A stretch of DNA of 64,000 bases from Hetaerina americana (Eukaryota; Arthropoda; Insecta; Odonata; Calopterygidae), in assembly GCA_022747635.1 (NCBI GenBank), contig JAKTNV010000024.1:4377665-4441664 (forward strand), written 5' to 3'. The number at the start of each line of letters is the position of its first letter. Position 1 is the first letter of the stretch. The notes under the pieces are model-generated. The model saw only the letters and a program-made list of their open reading frames with translations. It was not told the origin of the DNA and did not search any database. Positions 1 to 12,568 of the stretch are shown in pieces. Made by a program: the position numbers and the translations under genes.

Positions 1-940
1 TCGCAGTTTTATTCCCCAGCCAGCTTCTCTTCGGAAGCTTAAGGCCTCATCTGACAGGACATTGAGTCCAAACCTTCGCACATACTGTGACATAACAAGC
101 GAAGTATGTGCTATCGCATAGTTTTTGTTTCCAAGTTAAGTAAAGATTCATAATTATGTTGAGTGATTCCTTCAAGGTTCAAATATCTTTGCAATTTATA
201 GAAGGGGTCTTCGAAAACGGAATCATTCACCATTCACAGGACTCAGAGGATAACGCTCAGACTCGATGACCTCAGGGGTCATGAAGCAGATGCATGTATT
301 CTAAAAGATAATTCCCGTGCGAAACGTTTGTCGTGTATGCGATTTACCTGTTTTCCCGCCATATAAACACTTTCGGTCTCATTTCGAACGGGTAATTGTC
401 TGTTAATACTATTTCACAATATCTTACTGAAGATATTATAGATTTCTTACCTTCCTCTATAGTGGCGGTGATTTTTTTCCCAAGTATATTAATTCTCTTT
501 AATGAATGTTATCCATTAGATTATAGTTCCTTTCCTGACCGTACCGACACATTTTCTATTATTGAGTATCACCCTGTACTTATTCATAGCCATTTGTTTT
601 CCTGTTTATATTTTAGATCCACTCGTATTCCGCCGTTCCATTTAATCCGTATTAGAGATATGCACATTTTTTACAATTGATCGATATCTTCTTCACTGTA
701 TTATATTTCTGTGTCCATGCATTGTGCATGTTAACGTAACTTTTTCCGTTTTTGTTTCTCACTATTCCCTAGAGGAATAAGTAAAGAACGTTCAAAAGCA
801 ATATGGAGGCACAATATCAGTGCTGTTGGACAGATGGTTTCGGCATTATTTGGTAATTTTGATATTTCCGAGGAAGATTATCGCAAGCCGTTGAAATATT
901 ATGTACTCCTCAGTTAGCCTTTAGCTCTAGTGAATTTACG
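1..940. other. AT-rich DNA without a recognisable gene
   Basis: This is unique-looking, AT-rich sequence. The only open frame of note, 396-680 on the plus strand (94 codons), is rich in Phe, Ile and Ser as expected from random AT-rich DNA. It shows no domain, signal or family resemblance. I see no RNA gene or repeat here. Confidence 0.6.
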
Positions 941-942
941 GT

Positions 943-1970
943 TCACTGCTGATACGGGCGAAGTAATAAACAGGAGGTAGTTGAGGGTGAAAACCTTCTT
1001 AGGGTGGCCACTAGGAGCGGCACAAGGGCCCGTCGATACTCTGGCCGTGGCCTACCGTTTGTGGTGTCGGGAATGAATGTAAAACGGGGCCGAACCCCGG
1101 CCCATCCCCCGAGCCATTTGCACATGGAATGCCTGACGCATACGTTCTCCCCTCGTGGACCAGCCTTCCTCCCTCCAGAGTGTCTTTTCCAAACCGCGTC
1201 CCTCCAAACATTTGACTCCGAGTCGGTCGAACGGCGACAGATTCCCAATCCCCCCAATTCCAGTCTCTTGCCGTCCCACCCTCCCCCCGTCTTAACCCTT
1301 TCTCTTCCCCCAAATCACTCCATCTCCCACCATCCTGTAGCAATCCTCGTCGCTTCCAAGTGGGGGGGAAAAATAAGAAAAACCATAAAAATCCCGCCCT
1401 TGCCATTGCCAACAAGCGCTAACCGTCGACGGTCGATATTTTTCCGTCGGTGAAGGAAAATGAAAGAGGAGATTACCGAGCCGAAGGATTGGTTGTTGCA
1501 CCACCATTGTCTCAATCACACGCAGACCATCGATCCGACAAGGCGAGGTGGGGAATTGGAAGGGGGAGGAGAGAAAGGGAAAGGAGAAGAGAGTGAGAGA
1601 GGGGAGGGTGGGAAACTCATGCACAAGACCGTCGGAAATGTTCCGTTTTTTTCGTTTTGTTTATAATTTTTTTTCCTCACTGTTACCCCTTTGGGTTTCA
1701 AAACAACATTTTTTTCCCTGTTTTCACGTCCCGCCACTCCTCTTCCAAGGCCCCGAAAATTCCCGATCCATTGTTGACTTCTCGTCGGAGGGATGGAAAA
1801 ATAAAATGGAGAACGACGGTAGTCGTCGGTTGGTTTTATTATCTTTTTAAATTTCATTTTTCATCAAGGGGGTGGGAAAGGGTTAAAGGGGACTAGGAGG
1901 ATGGCAGAGAAGGGGGTGTGGTGGGGTGGAGTGGGGACTGGAGGAGGAGGTATTGGATCGATGATGGGGG
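943..1970. other. GC-richer block with strong strand asymmetry, no gene recognised
   Basis: The block changes from C/T-rich on the plus strand (about 1090-1350) to A/G-rich (about 1540-1620 and 1860-1970). Overlapping open frames on both strands (for example 1004-1453 plus and 1011-1415 minus) are rich in Pro, Ser, Arg and Gly and follow this composition, so I read them as chance frames. It could be a diverged repeat or a regulatory block, but nothing decides between these. Confidence 0.4.
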
Positions 1971-2042
1971 TGACTGGGGGACATCACGTGCGGACCATTT
2001 TTTAGGGGTCTTTTTTCAATGAAGACGGCGATGCCGTACCTC

Positions 2043-2092
2043 TCCCCCCCCCCCCTCGGTGCTCGTCGAGCACGGGGAGGAGGGGGGGGGGT
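2043..2092. repeat. C-run / G-run foldback with a 7-bp central palindrome
   Basis: A run of 12 C is followed by GTGCTCG, one T, CGAGCAC and then a G-rich arm ending in a run of 10 G. The two sides pair as an imperfect hairpin of about 22 bp. Such a sequence can form a cruciform and the G arm can form a quadruplex. It may also be an assembly-prone homopolymer site. No gene is attached to it. Confidence 0.6.
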
Positions 2093-2299
2093 TCGCAAAC
2101 TACGGCGACGGACTCGGACGTCCGCCTGACCGTCGTCGGCCGCCTCGCGGAGGAATCGAGTGGACGCCGTGACGACGCTTGCCTTAGCCCCCGGATATTC
2201 TTGAAATTTTAAATTTTTTTCAAGCAAACGGCTTCTTTTTGTTAATATGGCTCTGACCCTGCCCCCAACCCCAGGACTCGTGCGTTGCATCCAGCGGAT

Positions 2300-5200
2300 C
2301 TTCCCGCGGCGAATCTGTGGTACGACACGTCATCCGTCGTCTCTGTAGCGACGGAAAGGACTTCTCCGCAGCCGCGCGTGGGAATAACACCCATTAATTG
2401 CATCCACGTAAAATGGAGAAAACTTGAAGGCAGTGGCCGGTGTAAATTTTTGACACGAGGTTACATAATGTAGTTTTGATCAGACGGTACCTCCAGAAAG
2501 CAGTCACGGGGAAAGTCATCGGACTGATTCTTTCCCGGCCCTCATAAATGAATTTTCTATTGTAACTAGGGTTTAAATGAAATGAGTGTGCCTATCCGCG
2601 AGATGAGTAGCGGTAATGCTGTGATAAGTTCAAAATGAATCGTTTAATGACGCCTGGCGTGTGCTATACGTATTTTTTCTTATGCTTCAATGGCGAGGAA
2701 CGCATTCACTCACTTGGGCGATGTAGAACCGAGAAACCAGACCGCCCATTTTCATCGTCGCTCCGCATCCTAGCGAGAGGATGTTTTTCGCAGAACTAAA
2801 GCAGGATTCCAAAACTGCTCCGCTGCATCATCAAAACAAAAGGTCCGCTTGTTTTGGAGGCAGTTGGTGTCAATAGTGGTAGTTTGTTTTCACCGTCGTG
2901 AACCCATCTGCTTGATCATCCTACAGCACGACTAACTTGCGACGCAATTTGGCGCAACATTGCACGGGAAAACTAGTTACGCAAAGCATAAAAAAATTGG
3001 ACGGCTGCAGTCATCTCCAATGTGATGTGTCTTATTCATATTTACTCGGGTTTTACGTAGAAAAAACTGACGGCAGTTGGCGCACAAAGTAAACGAGTGT
3101 TTCCCAAAACCGAAGTGGAATGCGACGGCACTTTCTCGGCTGCAAAAGAAAAAAAATAAGCCTGTCTCTACCTCTCTTAAATAAACGTCACCATTAATCG
3201 CTTGGTTTTACCGCAATTATCTAATGGTTTTGTCGTACTCTTTTATTTCCCGGCGAAGTTATCACGGGAAAGCCACCCTCCACTTTTCCGCTTCGTCCGA
3301 AAGTTTGTTTACTCTCGTTCCGTTTTGTTTACCCTGATAGCCTCTCCCCTCGCTCCGTCGACTCCTTGCCGTTCTTCGGGAGTGAACGGGAGGGGGGAAT
3401 CTAATCACCAATCTCTCAGGAGTTAGGCAAATCGATCCCTGAGTAGTCTCGTGACCGATTCGGGAGAAAAGAAAGGGAAGCAAGCAAAAGAGAAAGAGCG
3501 CTTCCCTGTTTTTATTCGCGCGTCCAATATCTTTGTCACTCTCGGGAAATAATTACGTCACGGCAGGCTTGTTCCAGCTGATGAAATTGCAGTCGTTGGC
3601 CAACAGGTCAGATTAATTTGGTATTCTCTCCACCCTCCCCCTCCTCCACAGCGCTGGATTGATGGTTGCGATGGCGTATTATTGATTTCGCGGGAATGGC
3701 TGCATCGGTGTTCCCAACAGAGGCGCGCATAACGAAAATGGATGGTTGTGTCGAAGCAATGTACCTTTGACCGTTTATTGCCAGCAATTAGGGCGTGTTA
3801 ATGAACCCTCTTCCCGTCAGTTTTCGTATCGTTCATTCAGTGGTTGCAAATGTAGATACGCTGGCAGAGTAAGCCGTGTTGTATGCTGTATTATTCTAGC
3901 TGTAATGTGTGGAAATACTATTTCGCTGTGTCCGCGAACATAGGTCAGCTAGGGGGTATGCCTAAAGGGTATCCTAGGGGGTATTCGTAAAGAAGTATCG
4001 ATAATTATATATTATAATCGGTATTTAAATCAGACTTTCAATTAATATTGACGCACGAATTAAACTTTGCAGGATCTTATTATCAGTACGAATGTTTTGT
4101 CACGTTTCAAAAGCACTTAAAGGGCACCTAATTTACAAGGGAAGCGATGCCTGGGAAACGGAAGAGAAGTAATGAGTAACCAATGCCATTTGGGCACTCT
4201 TCTTCGGCTTTTTGAATGTTAACCGTAGTTTTAACCGTAGCCGTACTTTCAGTGGGTACTATGTAAATAAGTATAAATAAACAAATACAATGTCAGATTC
4301 ACTCCCTCCCTCCACTCCCTCTCGAACTTTTCTCCCTTCTTTTCACACTCCGCGCATATCGGGAAGGGCCCGAAATATTCGGTATCACTTTCTCCAACAT
4401 CGTTGAGTATTCTACGTCACCGTCAAATTGTTTTATTTTATTCGTAGGTGTGAGTGACACTATTTAGTCGGCTGTACTTTCAAATGTAGGGGAAAGTTTG
4501 GAATCGATGTCAGCCAAGCTTCAAACCGAAGACACACGAGAAACTGTTTCCAATGTTTACTTTGCCAAAACTTATGCAGCGCTGAATTATGATTGAAAGT
4601 CAAGATGGTAATTTTTCGATTCGCATTTTACACGTATTAATTTCCCTCTTCAGGAAGTAGGCACTCCATCAAAAATCGCCTATTATTGTGCACCGAAAAA
4701 GAAAATATTCTCAGGTGGCATTTATTTCAAATGCGAATTGGTGAAGGCAGCCGAAAGTCGAGTGAAAGCGAACGCTAGCATTTGACAGCCAAATTAAGAG
4801 GAAGCCGAAGAAAGGCCATGTTTCTTGCCCAAACGGTTTCGGTCTTGGACTTTATTTTGGTCAAAGGTTAGGGAAATAAATGCCCTGTACTACTTGTACG
4901 TCGGAGTTGGAATGCTGAAACCGCTACAACACCGCTTGTTTAACCTTGTCGGGAAATTAGGACATGCGTATTAATGAGCTATTATTTAGACCAGTCCGAA
5001 TATTCCGTATGGAATACATAGAAGGAAACAGGGAACATACTATATTGTTTTTCTCTAATTAGATCTCTCCCTCTTTGTGAAGTATCCAATGTATTTGGTT
5101 GATTTGAATGATCTCGAGGAGTTTTACAGCGTATTTTTAAGACATGAACAATTTATTTTCTAGCTATGAATCGTTTCACTTTTCGAGGTAGCTCATGTTT
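2300..5200. other. unique-looking DNA, no gene seen
   Basis: I see no convincing coding frame, RNA gene or transposon in this stretch. The frames at 3202-3426, 3262-3483 and 3746-3943 are short and have no family signature. A small local triplication of a GGGTAT-containing 9-mer lies at 3951-3984. Confidence 0.5.
3951..3984 (+). repeat. short imperfect triplicated 9-mer
   Basis: The 9-mer AGGGGGTAT occurs at 3951-3959, as the variant AAAGGGTAT at 3964-3972, and exactly again at 3976-3984. The spacing is 12-13 bases. The function is unknown and it could be slippage. Confidence 0.55.
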
Positions 5201-6000
5201 ATCACCCTGTCTCTCCGGAATCCCCGACCCTTCCACCCCTCCCTTTAGTCTCGCTAAGCACCTGCTGAAAATGCGTTCACTATCTCAGGCAGTTGGCTGC
5301 GAGGCGGACCTCCCTGTGTGACACGATCTGATGAAGTTGGTCCCACACTTGTTGCGTATCAACCTGGTATCTTATCGCCATATCAGCACAATGTGACTGG
5401 GACCCGTTGTAGCGGTGCTTATCGGAAGTTTCATCCAGGCATGTGATCCGGCGTTTACGGTATTTCGCCCTCGTCGCATCGAGAAGATCTGGCTGCGGCC
5501 ACCGCGAACCTGGAAGTACTCGAGCTCTCGTCTCGAACCTTGAACCCTGGAGGTAGATTTTGGATCTGTAGTTCAATCAAGGGATCAAGCTCTAAATGTC
5601 ATAACGGGATAGTATCAATCATTTGCAACCCTTTCAAGGCGAAGCGGTGCAGGGATACAGACCAAGTTAACACCAGCACGTATCTACAAATGGCTCGTCA
5701 CGATGCCACCTGGTGCGGAGTGCTGGATTCCGTGCCTATCGAAACTCGAACATCCAATGGGTACATTCAAAGCATCCCGTCACCCCTGCATTGTATGGAA
5801 ACGCATAATCGGACTCATGACGTGGCGTAGTTACGTGTCCCCACGTGGCTCGACACTTAGTTTCACGTCGTAATTTGGTTTCCGTCTAAATCTGGTCGCC
5901 GTTCCGATACGGTCCGAGAGAAAAATATCGGTCACCCGCACTCTTTTGCCTGGGTAAGGTGCTCGCTAGCGAGCGTAACGACCGACACGGCCGTAATCAC
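5200..6000. other. unidentified moderately GC-rich block, open on both strands
   Basis: The plus strand is open at 5540-5830 (96 codons) and the minus strand at 5280-5576 (98 codons). Neither translation resembles a family I know. The block has more even base composition than its AT-rich neighbours and could be a fragment of an old interspersed repeat. I cannot see terminal repeats or target-site duplications. Confidence 0.25.
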
Positions 6001-9000
6001 CAGCGATAATTCGAGAGAACAGTATCACTTCCCTAAGAGCTGATTCGTACTGGGGAAAAATGCTGAAGAGTAATAAGTAATGGGAAACCTCGTAGAAAAA
6101 AAGGGAGACAGTGTTAACCTGGTCAAAGTTGTAAAAATTTAGTATTTCCTTCTCGAGGACTCTCGCCCGGAAATATATTAGGTTCTGAATAGCGTACCAT
6201 TGTATTATAAGAATGGTGGGAGGGGTAGATGAATTTTTTCTCGGGGCAATCGGAGCATTGGGCAAGCGGCTTCCTTATCCCTTGGGAAGAAGGGAAGGGG
6301 AAGAGTTGAAGCACCTCCCTCACTTCTCCTGGGAGTCTAAGATCCATCTAACTCCCCCGTTCTCCCCAACTTTCCCTCCCACCCTTCCACCTCCAACGGC
6401 CAGCGCCCAAGCGACAGGACAAATTTAATAAATGAACACGTTGTTACCGATATTGCCTTCACATTTCTCCTCCCCATCCGAAGAAGGTAAAAGCGGGAAG
6501 ACGCGAAGAGGACGCAAATGAAATTGCCTTCCCATTCGGTAGCATTGCGTGTAAATTATTTACGGCTCGGTGCCAGGGCTCTAGGATCCCCGGGGAATTT
6601 AATCCTGGATACAGGGGTCCGCAGTAATGAAAAAGCGGACTTAGGCAATGGGGAGATTGGGGAAACCCCTAATGGATGAGTGGCGGGTAATGTTGGGTCG
6701 CTCCGCTGATAAAAATCCTCCCGGCCCCGCAGTATTTACCGCAATAATAGCACAGTCGCACGGTAACTTATCGTGCACCAGGTGGGGGGGAAGGGGAAGG
6801 TCGGTGTGGGGAGTGACCGGTTACGAGGTTAAGACTGGGAACTACGAGGTGGCATATGGATTCGTGGTTGCTCTATAAACGTTGTTTCGGAGTCGCTATT
6901 TCGTGGTCGTCGGAGATAAGCTTTGGATTCACGAATACACAAGGGCTCGGTTTCATCAATTTTTGTTCGATCGACTGTCACTTTACGGACATCATTCCTT
7001 TTATCGAGGATCATATCTTGAATTCGTTCCAACAGCGTTGCGGGAATAAGCGTGAGTGAGCGTTAAGCAAATTTCTCAAATAATCACCGTTGCAAAATGT
7101 CGTAAGATTACTAATAATCGACTCACTGGAAATAATGGGATGATTTTGAATTCTTTCCAACTTGTAAATCAACGGTAAACTGCGTGTTTCAATCATTTTC
7201 GTCGTGTGCATTAATTATAGACACTCTAACAAACCTTTCGTGTCACTTTAATTTAAGTATTGAAGCCCGGTCTGAGAAAACATTATCCAGACAAATATTA
7301 TTTGATACCCCATTGCATTCCCCAATATCATAATCAGTTTGACTGGGGATTTAGTCCTCGGTCAACGCAGACATTCGGATGATTACGGATGTTCTCACTA
7401 AGCTTATGCCTTCGCCTGTACAAGGCAAAGGGAGCCAATGCGGATTCCAGAGACCTCAGGGATGTCCGAGAAGTATATTGAAGAAAAAGTATGTCCTCAT
7501 GTGTCAGAACCATCGAAAGCATTAAAATGTAAATTGAGATGATTAAATCGGCTTAGAATGTCACGAGAGAAGTAATAGGGTGAGTGCTTTGTCTGTAAGT
7601 CTTACGAATGTGCAATATCTCTTGATTAATATGTTCATTAGGTGTATGAAAAGATGAAGTCATCACCTCCGAGTTTGGATGTTTTTGCTATCTTGACGTG
7701 GTAGTTGAACATAAGATAGAAGAATGTCGAGATTCGAGTTCCAGGAGCTTCCACAGATGTGGAAGCAAAATACCACTGAACAGACTGTTAAACATGACTG
7801 GGATTTCTGGAGGTTAGTTTCGAAGAACCGGTTCATTCATCTTCTCGGGGCATAAATATTGCATTATAAAAATGTATAATGGTCTAATGAGAGATCTGGT
7901 TGTTTTAATTTAGTCAGCTTATATAAAGTCCTGAGAAGTACTCATTTCTCTTGAGGGAATCGAATGACATATGTGATCCACATTTAAGCATACATTGCGA
8001 AAAAACTCATTGACCTCATTATATTTCAAAAGTGTACGCACTTTGTCAAAGGCACTTTCAATTTACAATCTGTCCGCAAAGTTTTGCTTTCCATACTTTT
8101 AATTTTTAGAACAATTGTATTTACACCGCGAGAGTAATACGAACTAAATTGGACTACCATTAAATTAATCAGAATTGTATTCCAGCCGAATCTTCCCGGT
8201 AGCTTCAAAATAATTTCTTTTCATGAGTGTTTCAATTTTGAAAATAGCACTGCGTTGTGCAAAATCTGTTGAGACTAATACTCAGCGACCCTGTTAGCAA
8301 GGGATAAGATAGCTGAAAAATTAGTACTAAAGCTTCCATTAAGTGGAGAATTATTTCTTGCAAATGGTTAATATTATTCTGCAAATTTTATTTAAGAATA
8401 GAAACAATTACACTTAATGAAAATCACGCGGAAATTTTGGTTTCCAATTATGTTCTGATCCCTGGGAGAGATGAGTTTCATCTACTCAGGGAAATTAATC
8501 TTTTTGGACGACACAGCTTTTGTAAGTTTATGACTAAAACTTCGACCGAGGGAATAGCAAATCAACAATAGATTTCGTTATTTCAGGCTTGAACTTTTGG
8601 AACTTATTCATAACAGGAATGAAAATGCATCTATGTTAATTCACTTAATTTTTTAATCTTACAACCCCCGTTTCAATACATTGTGACATCATCAACATTA
8701 AAATATTGAGTGAAATTTGCATAAAAGCTGCATTTTTCTTTCCGGAACAATATATTTACTAATTATATGGGAGTAATTGAATTTTCCGAAATTTCCTGTA
8801 TCTTATTTACCACTCAGATTCGTCAGAATACGAGATAACGCATGTATTCAGAACACGTAAGTCAACATTTGCTCTCATTTATATTTTTTATGCATCTCTA
8901 TTATTTAATGTTTTAATGACAGTTCACTTTTCCATCATCGTACGTTCAGCAACTTTTTTAATTGAGTACTTTAGACCAAAGTCGGTCCAATCGTTTTGAT

Positions 9001-9020
9001 TTCGCAAAGTCGCCTCATGA
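6000..9020. other. AT-rich DNA, no gene seen
   Basis: This stretch holds a short pyrimidine-rich tract at 6350-6400 and a GC-richer patch at 6560-6850, and otherwise AT-rich sequence. The short frames have no protein-like features. I see no repeat with clear borders. Confidence 0.5.
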
Positions 9021-9079
9021 AATGTGCAGTTTGAGGGATCATTTAATCCAGAGCGAGAGCATAAAAGTAGTTTTCAGTC

Positions 9080-9310
9080 TCCGAAAATCAGCGGCCTAAA
9101 CTTGCGAGCGGGAGCGCGGAGTCGCACGCTCGCTCCCCCAGTGGCTGTCTGCGTCGCCCGCCCGCCCGCTGTCCTCCTTCGGCGTCGCCAGACAGACAAT
9201 GGACGGGGGCGTGGCGCGCTAGGGGCGGCGCTGCCCACGGGGTGTGGCAGGGAATAGACGAGGGGATCGGGAGGGAGAGGCGGCGGGTGTGGGTCGGGTA
9301 GATTATCCCT
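9080..9310. promoter_or_regulatory. CpG-rich block, possible promoter or regulatory island
   Basis: CpG dinucleotides are dense from about 9100 to 9300 against AT-rich flanks. GC-box/KLF-type words are present, including GGGGCGTGGC at about 9205. Frames on both strands (9024-9257 plus, 9074-9424 and 9088-9486 minus) are Arg/Pro/Ala-rich products of this composition. No TATA box or convincing initiator can be fixed, so the promoter reading is inference only. Confidence 0.25.
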
Positions 9311-9532
9311 TCCGAAGCAACGTGCGAGAAGTCGTTCCCCGTGAACAGCATTGAGTGTCGCGAAAACAAGAGTAGATCCAACACGAATGCACACATACTG
9401 TATTCCCCTCTCAGCTCTCCCCAACCCACATCCCTCATTCCTCCCCTTCCCGTTATATGAGTCCTTTTCTCGGAATGCCGCGCCAATAACCGTTGCCTTG
9501 AGCTCTCCCTTCCTATTATTTATTTCGTTTTA

Positions 9533-9585
9533 ATATATATGTTATATATATGTTATATATATGTTATATATATGTTATATATATG

Positions 9586-9635
<50 letters not shown>

Positions 9636-9662
9636 ATTTCTATTTCTATGCACACACACATG

Positions 9663-9700
<38 letters not shown>
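9533..9700. repeat. TA-rich satellite: 11-mer array, (TA)n, CA/CT spacer, (TA)n
   Basis: The tract starts with about six copies of an 11-base unit made of (TA)4 plus TGT-type punctuation. It continues as pure (TA)n to about 9632, then a CTATTT/CACACA spacer, then (TA)n again to about 9700. Other TA arrays in this window abut SINEs. None is recognisable here, though the right flank at 9701-9740 is GT/CA-rich like the CA arm next to the SINE at 18.5 kb. Confidence 0.95.
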
Positions 9701-9704
<4 letters not shown>

Positions 9705-9739
9705 GAATGTGTTTGTGTGTGTACCCAGACACACCCACT

Positions 9740-10700
9740 CTCATTCAAAGAAATATTTTCCCGCCCCGATGGAGGCGAGAAACTTCAAAAGCACGGCTGT
9801 CGAACGTGTTAATAGGATGGGAGTCGGCGTGTTGAGTCTTTATTTTTCGAATATTTTTTCTGTCTCTCACTCCCCTCTTCCCCTCCCCAAAAATCCACAC
9901 CCTTTCCTTTCGTCTCCTCCCCCCCTTTTCCCTCGTTTCAACCCCACGTCGTCCCCCCGCTACCTCCCCACGGTCCTCCTCCTGTCCCAAGCTCGGCGAA
10001 GATGGCTCCTTCGTCGCGAGGGTGAGGCGGGAAGAAGGGATCTGATTGAAAAAAATAAACGGGTGGAGCAAAAGGGGGTTGGGAGACAGGGGATCGCGTG
10101 AGAAGGAGTGTGGGTGGGTGAGTGAGTGGGAGGGAGTGAGGGTTGTTAGGGTCGCGAGGCGTTTCCCGGGAACCGAGCCAAGTTAAGGAGAAGGTGGCAA
10201 TGATGGGCGTATTTGTCTATTTTCACATATAAACAAATGCGCTGGTGTATAATAAAGTGATACAAAATGCCTACACAAGCATACCTACAAACCGTACTCA
10301 GAAAATATGGCTCTAAAACGGTGTTGACAAGAAAATCGTGTTTTTTTTTGTTTTATTGGTTTTGTATTCATTTACTCATTGCCATTCTTCTTCTGTATTT
10401 CTGTGAGCGTTCGTTTCTACTTCTTCAATGCTTGGATGGTGTCTGCAATCTTTAATGTGTCTAATGCTCGACACGCAACCATATCGGGAAAAGCAATATG
10501 GATTATAATTACGCCAAAATATTCGGGCTCCTAATCCTTCGAGGCCGTTGAGGAGGGACATTCCTAAACCGTTTTGAAGAGGTGTTAGAAGGCGAATATC
10601 GTCCAATACATGTATGTGTGGTTCTTGTTGTTTTTTCATAAATTCCTGCTACCTGTCCTGTCCACAAAAGTCATTATTTTTGCGAAGTGTGTGTGTGCAT
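9740..10700. other. mixed CT-rich and AT-rich DNA, no gene seen
   Basis: A pyrimidine-rich plus-strand tract lies at 9860-9990, followed by G-rich sequence at 10020-10145 and AT-rich DNA after that. The frame at 9550-10101 starts inside the TA array (Tyr-Ile repeats), so it is not a gene. The remaining frames are short chance frames. Confidence 0.5.
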
Positions 10701-10703
10701 GTG

Positions 10704-10771
<68 letters not shown>
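10704..10771. repeat. (TA)n microsatellite, about 34 units
   Basis: This is an uninterrupted TA dinucleotide array preceded by a short GT-rich stretch. Its right end lies about 16 bases from a minus-strand SINE tail fragment, matching the layout at 18.57 kb where the same tail joins a TA array. Confidence 0.97.
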
Positions 10772-10774
<3 letters not shown>

Positions 10775-10787
10775 TTCACGTAGATAC

Positions 10788-10826
10788 AAGGAAAAGGGAC
10801 AGGGTCACGCATTAAAGACAAACACA
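10788..10826 (-). mobile_element. 3'-tail fragment of SINE family B (minus strand)
   Basis: The plus-strand text AAGGAAAAGGGAC followed by AAAGACAAACACAG aligns with gaps to the 3' tail of the SINE at 18571-18732. There the (TA)n array is likewise followed by AGGAAAAGGGATAAG and an AAAGGACGAACACAAG word. The fragment covers only the tail. It abuts a plus-strand copy of the same family, giving an inverted pair. The alignment is short and gapped, so confidence is moderate. Confidence 0.5.
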
Positions 10827-10980
10827 GGTTAGACATCAGCCCGGCAAGTCAACAGATCCGTGGTTCAAGTCTCGGTCAAGGAAATATTTTTTTGCGCTTG
10901 TGATTTTCTTGATTCCGCCTTCCCAACTTCTCCTCTGTTTTTCTTTTATTTGTGTTCCCATCCCTTTTCCTGATCTCTAT
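10827..10980 (+). mobile_element. tRNA-derived SINE, family B, plus strand, 5'-truncated head
   Basis: This copy matches the reverse complement of 18571-18732. Shared words include GGTTAGA, CCCGGCAAGTC, a B box (GGTTCAAGTCT at 10862-10872), GGTCAAGGAAATATTTTT, GATTCCGCCTTCC and the tail TCCCTTTTCCT. The first half of the A box is missing or diverged, so internal Pol III promotion is probably lost. It is a dead retrocopy of a Pol III transcript moved by LINE machinery in trans (family knowledge). Confidence 0.75.
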
Positions 10981-10999
10981 ATCCTTATATACATGTGAA

Positions 11000-12430
11000 T
11001 GAATATTTGATTATAATCCTGACTTTAGAAGTGTGTAAGCTTCTATTTCCCAGGACCATCAAATTCAAACTTTTTTGTGTACTGTTGATCAATAAAACAA
11101 ATAGAAAAAATGTTTGTGGATGCTACACTATAAATTAATAGAACACAAAAAAGGGGTTGGTTTTCGCGCGGGTCCCAATTCATTTATAAGATCATATTTG
11201 TGACCAAATATTCAACCGTATTTGTTCGTCGAGGGCGGGTTATGGTAGTGGAAACGGCGACGGGGGCCTAGGGTGAGAAAGGGGGCAAAGGAAGGGGTTT
11301 GGGAGGGGCGGAGGAGGGGAGGAAGCGTGGGGGAATTCCGCAGGGCGGAGCGCTAGGCCGAAAAAAGTGCATTATAACACTCGCCCCTTTTATCCCCCCT
11401 CCCCCTCTTTCCAGAGTTTTAAAGCTCCACTACATCGCTTTCATAAGAACCTCTCATTAGGATTTCACTCCCGTCCGTCTTTCAGGAAGCTTTCTCTACT
11501 TCTCGTCCTCCCCATTCTCCCTACTCTTTTTCTCTTGCCCTTCACGGGACCTGAAAAACCTCGTGGTCCCCATTTATATTTCAGTGGACGGTTTATTACA
11601 ATCTTCTCGTCTTTCGATTATCCCTACCCTCTCGTGCTCCACCGTATTTAGCACACGTTGTTGAACCCATGTATAGAGAGAGAGAGAGAGATTGTAGCCT
11701 TCATAATGAAGCAGCAAAAAGTAACGGGGCCGAAATGTTGAACGAAAACATCATTGTTGTCGACGAAGTTGAATTGCGTGAATATGCGATGCCTCCTCTG
11801 CATGCTCAAACTTTTCTGACAGCGACAACAAAAATATCATTAATATATATTTGCACGGGAATTTTACTTAAGTATATACAAACTTAAATAATTATTTATT
11901 TTCCTCTATGCCAATTTCCTCAGGGAATCCGGAAACCACATTTGGAACATGCGCAAATTTGTTGTAATTGTGATGACAATGGGATTGGTGCGAAATGAGT
12001 ACGTGGTAGAGTGAATGATTGTGAAAACGTCCCTCTCGAAATGTTGCTACCGCTTAATGCGCTTGAATAATGCATTTAATAATGTTTCCCCCGCTTCCCT
12101 CTCCTATTTCGTGATCCAAGTGTATTATTTCATGTTAGCAGAGGAGCGGGGGAAACTCCTGGAAGGGGCAAGAAGTTCAGGAATAGTTTTTCTGAAGCCA
12201 ACACGCGAGCCGGTACACGCCCTTCGTCGAATCTGCGCCGATCTCGCCGAGAGAACGGACTTCGTGGAGTCAATGACTAACGAAACTTCCCCTGCACGTC
12301 GCCTCACTCTTCTTCGCCGTGGACAGCCAGCCGCTCAGCTCATGTAAGCAAAGCCATCTGCCATTTTTCCCTCACGGCATTGCCTTCCTTCAGTTTTTTT
12401 CGTTCAACTGCAGCTGTACTGACTTACGGC
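11000..12430. other. no gene seen; includes a G-rich patch and a short (GA)n
   Basis: A purine-rich, G-heavy plus-strand patch lies at 11230-11340, followed by a pyrimidine-rich patch at 11380-11650. A short (AG)n microsatellite lies at 11675-11691. Frames at 11367-11651, 12015-12347 and 12125-12307 have no recognisable family features. Confidence 0.45.
11675..11691 (+). repeat. short (AG)n microsatellite
   Basis: About eight AG units are visible. Nothing adjacent suggests a function. Confidence 0.9.
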
Positions 12431-12548
12431 CCTACTCCCTTCTTCACCTTTGGGTAGGTAGGTGAGCAGGTCCCTTCCATCGCAAGATCCCTCGTGCACC
12501 TGGTGAGGTTCTCGAGCGAGTAGTGAGTTGGGTTTTCACGAGAAGACC

Positions 12549-12568
12549 GAGCGAGCGAGCGAGCGAGG
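12549..12568 (+). repeat. (GAGC)n short tandem repeat
   Basis: About five GAGC units lie within GA-rich promoter-like DNA. GA-rich tracts of this kind are bound by GAGA-type factors in insects, but binding here is only inferred. Confidence 0.8.

Noticed and set aside
9550..10101. 183-codon open frame at the TA array
   Set aside because: It starts inside (TA)n and encodes Tyr-Ile repeats, then continues through CT-rich DNA. It is an artefact of dinucleotide repeats.
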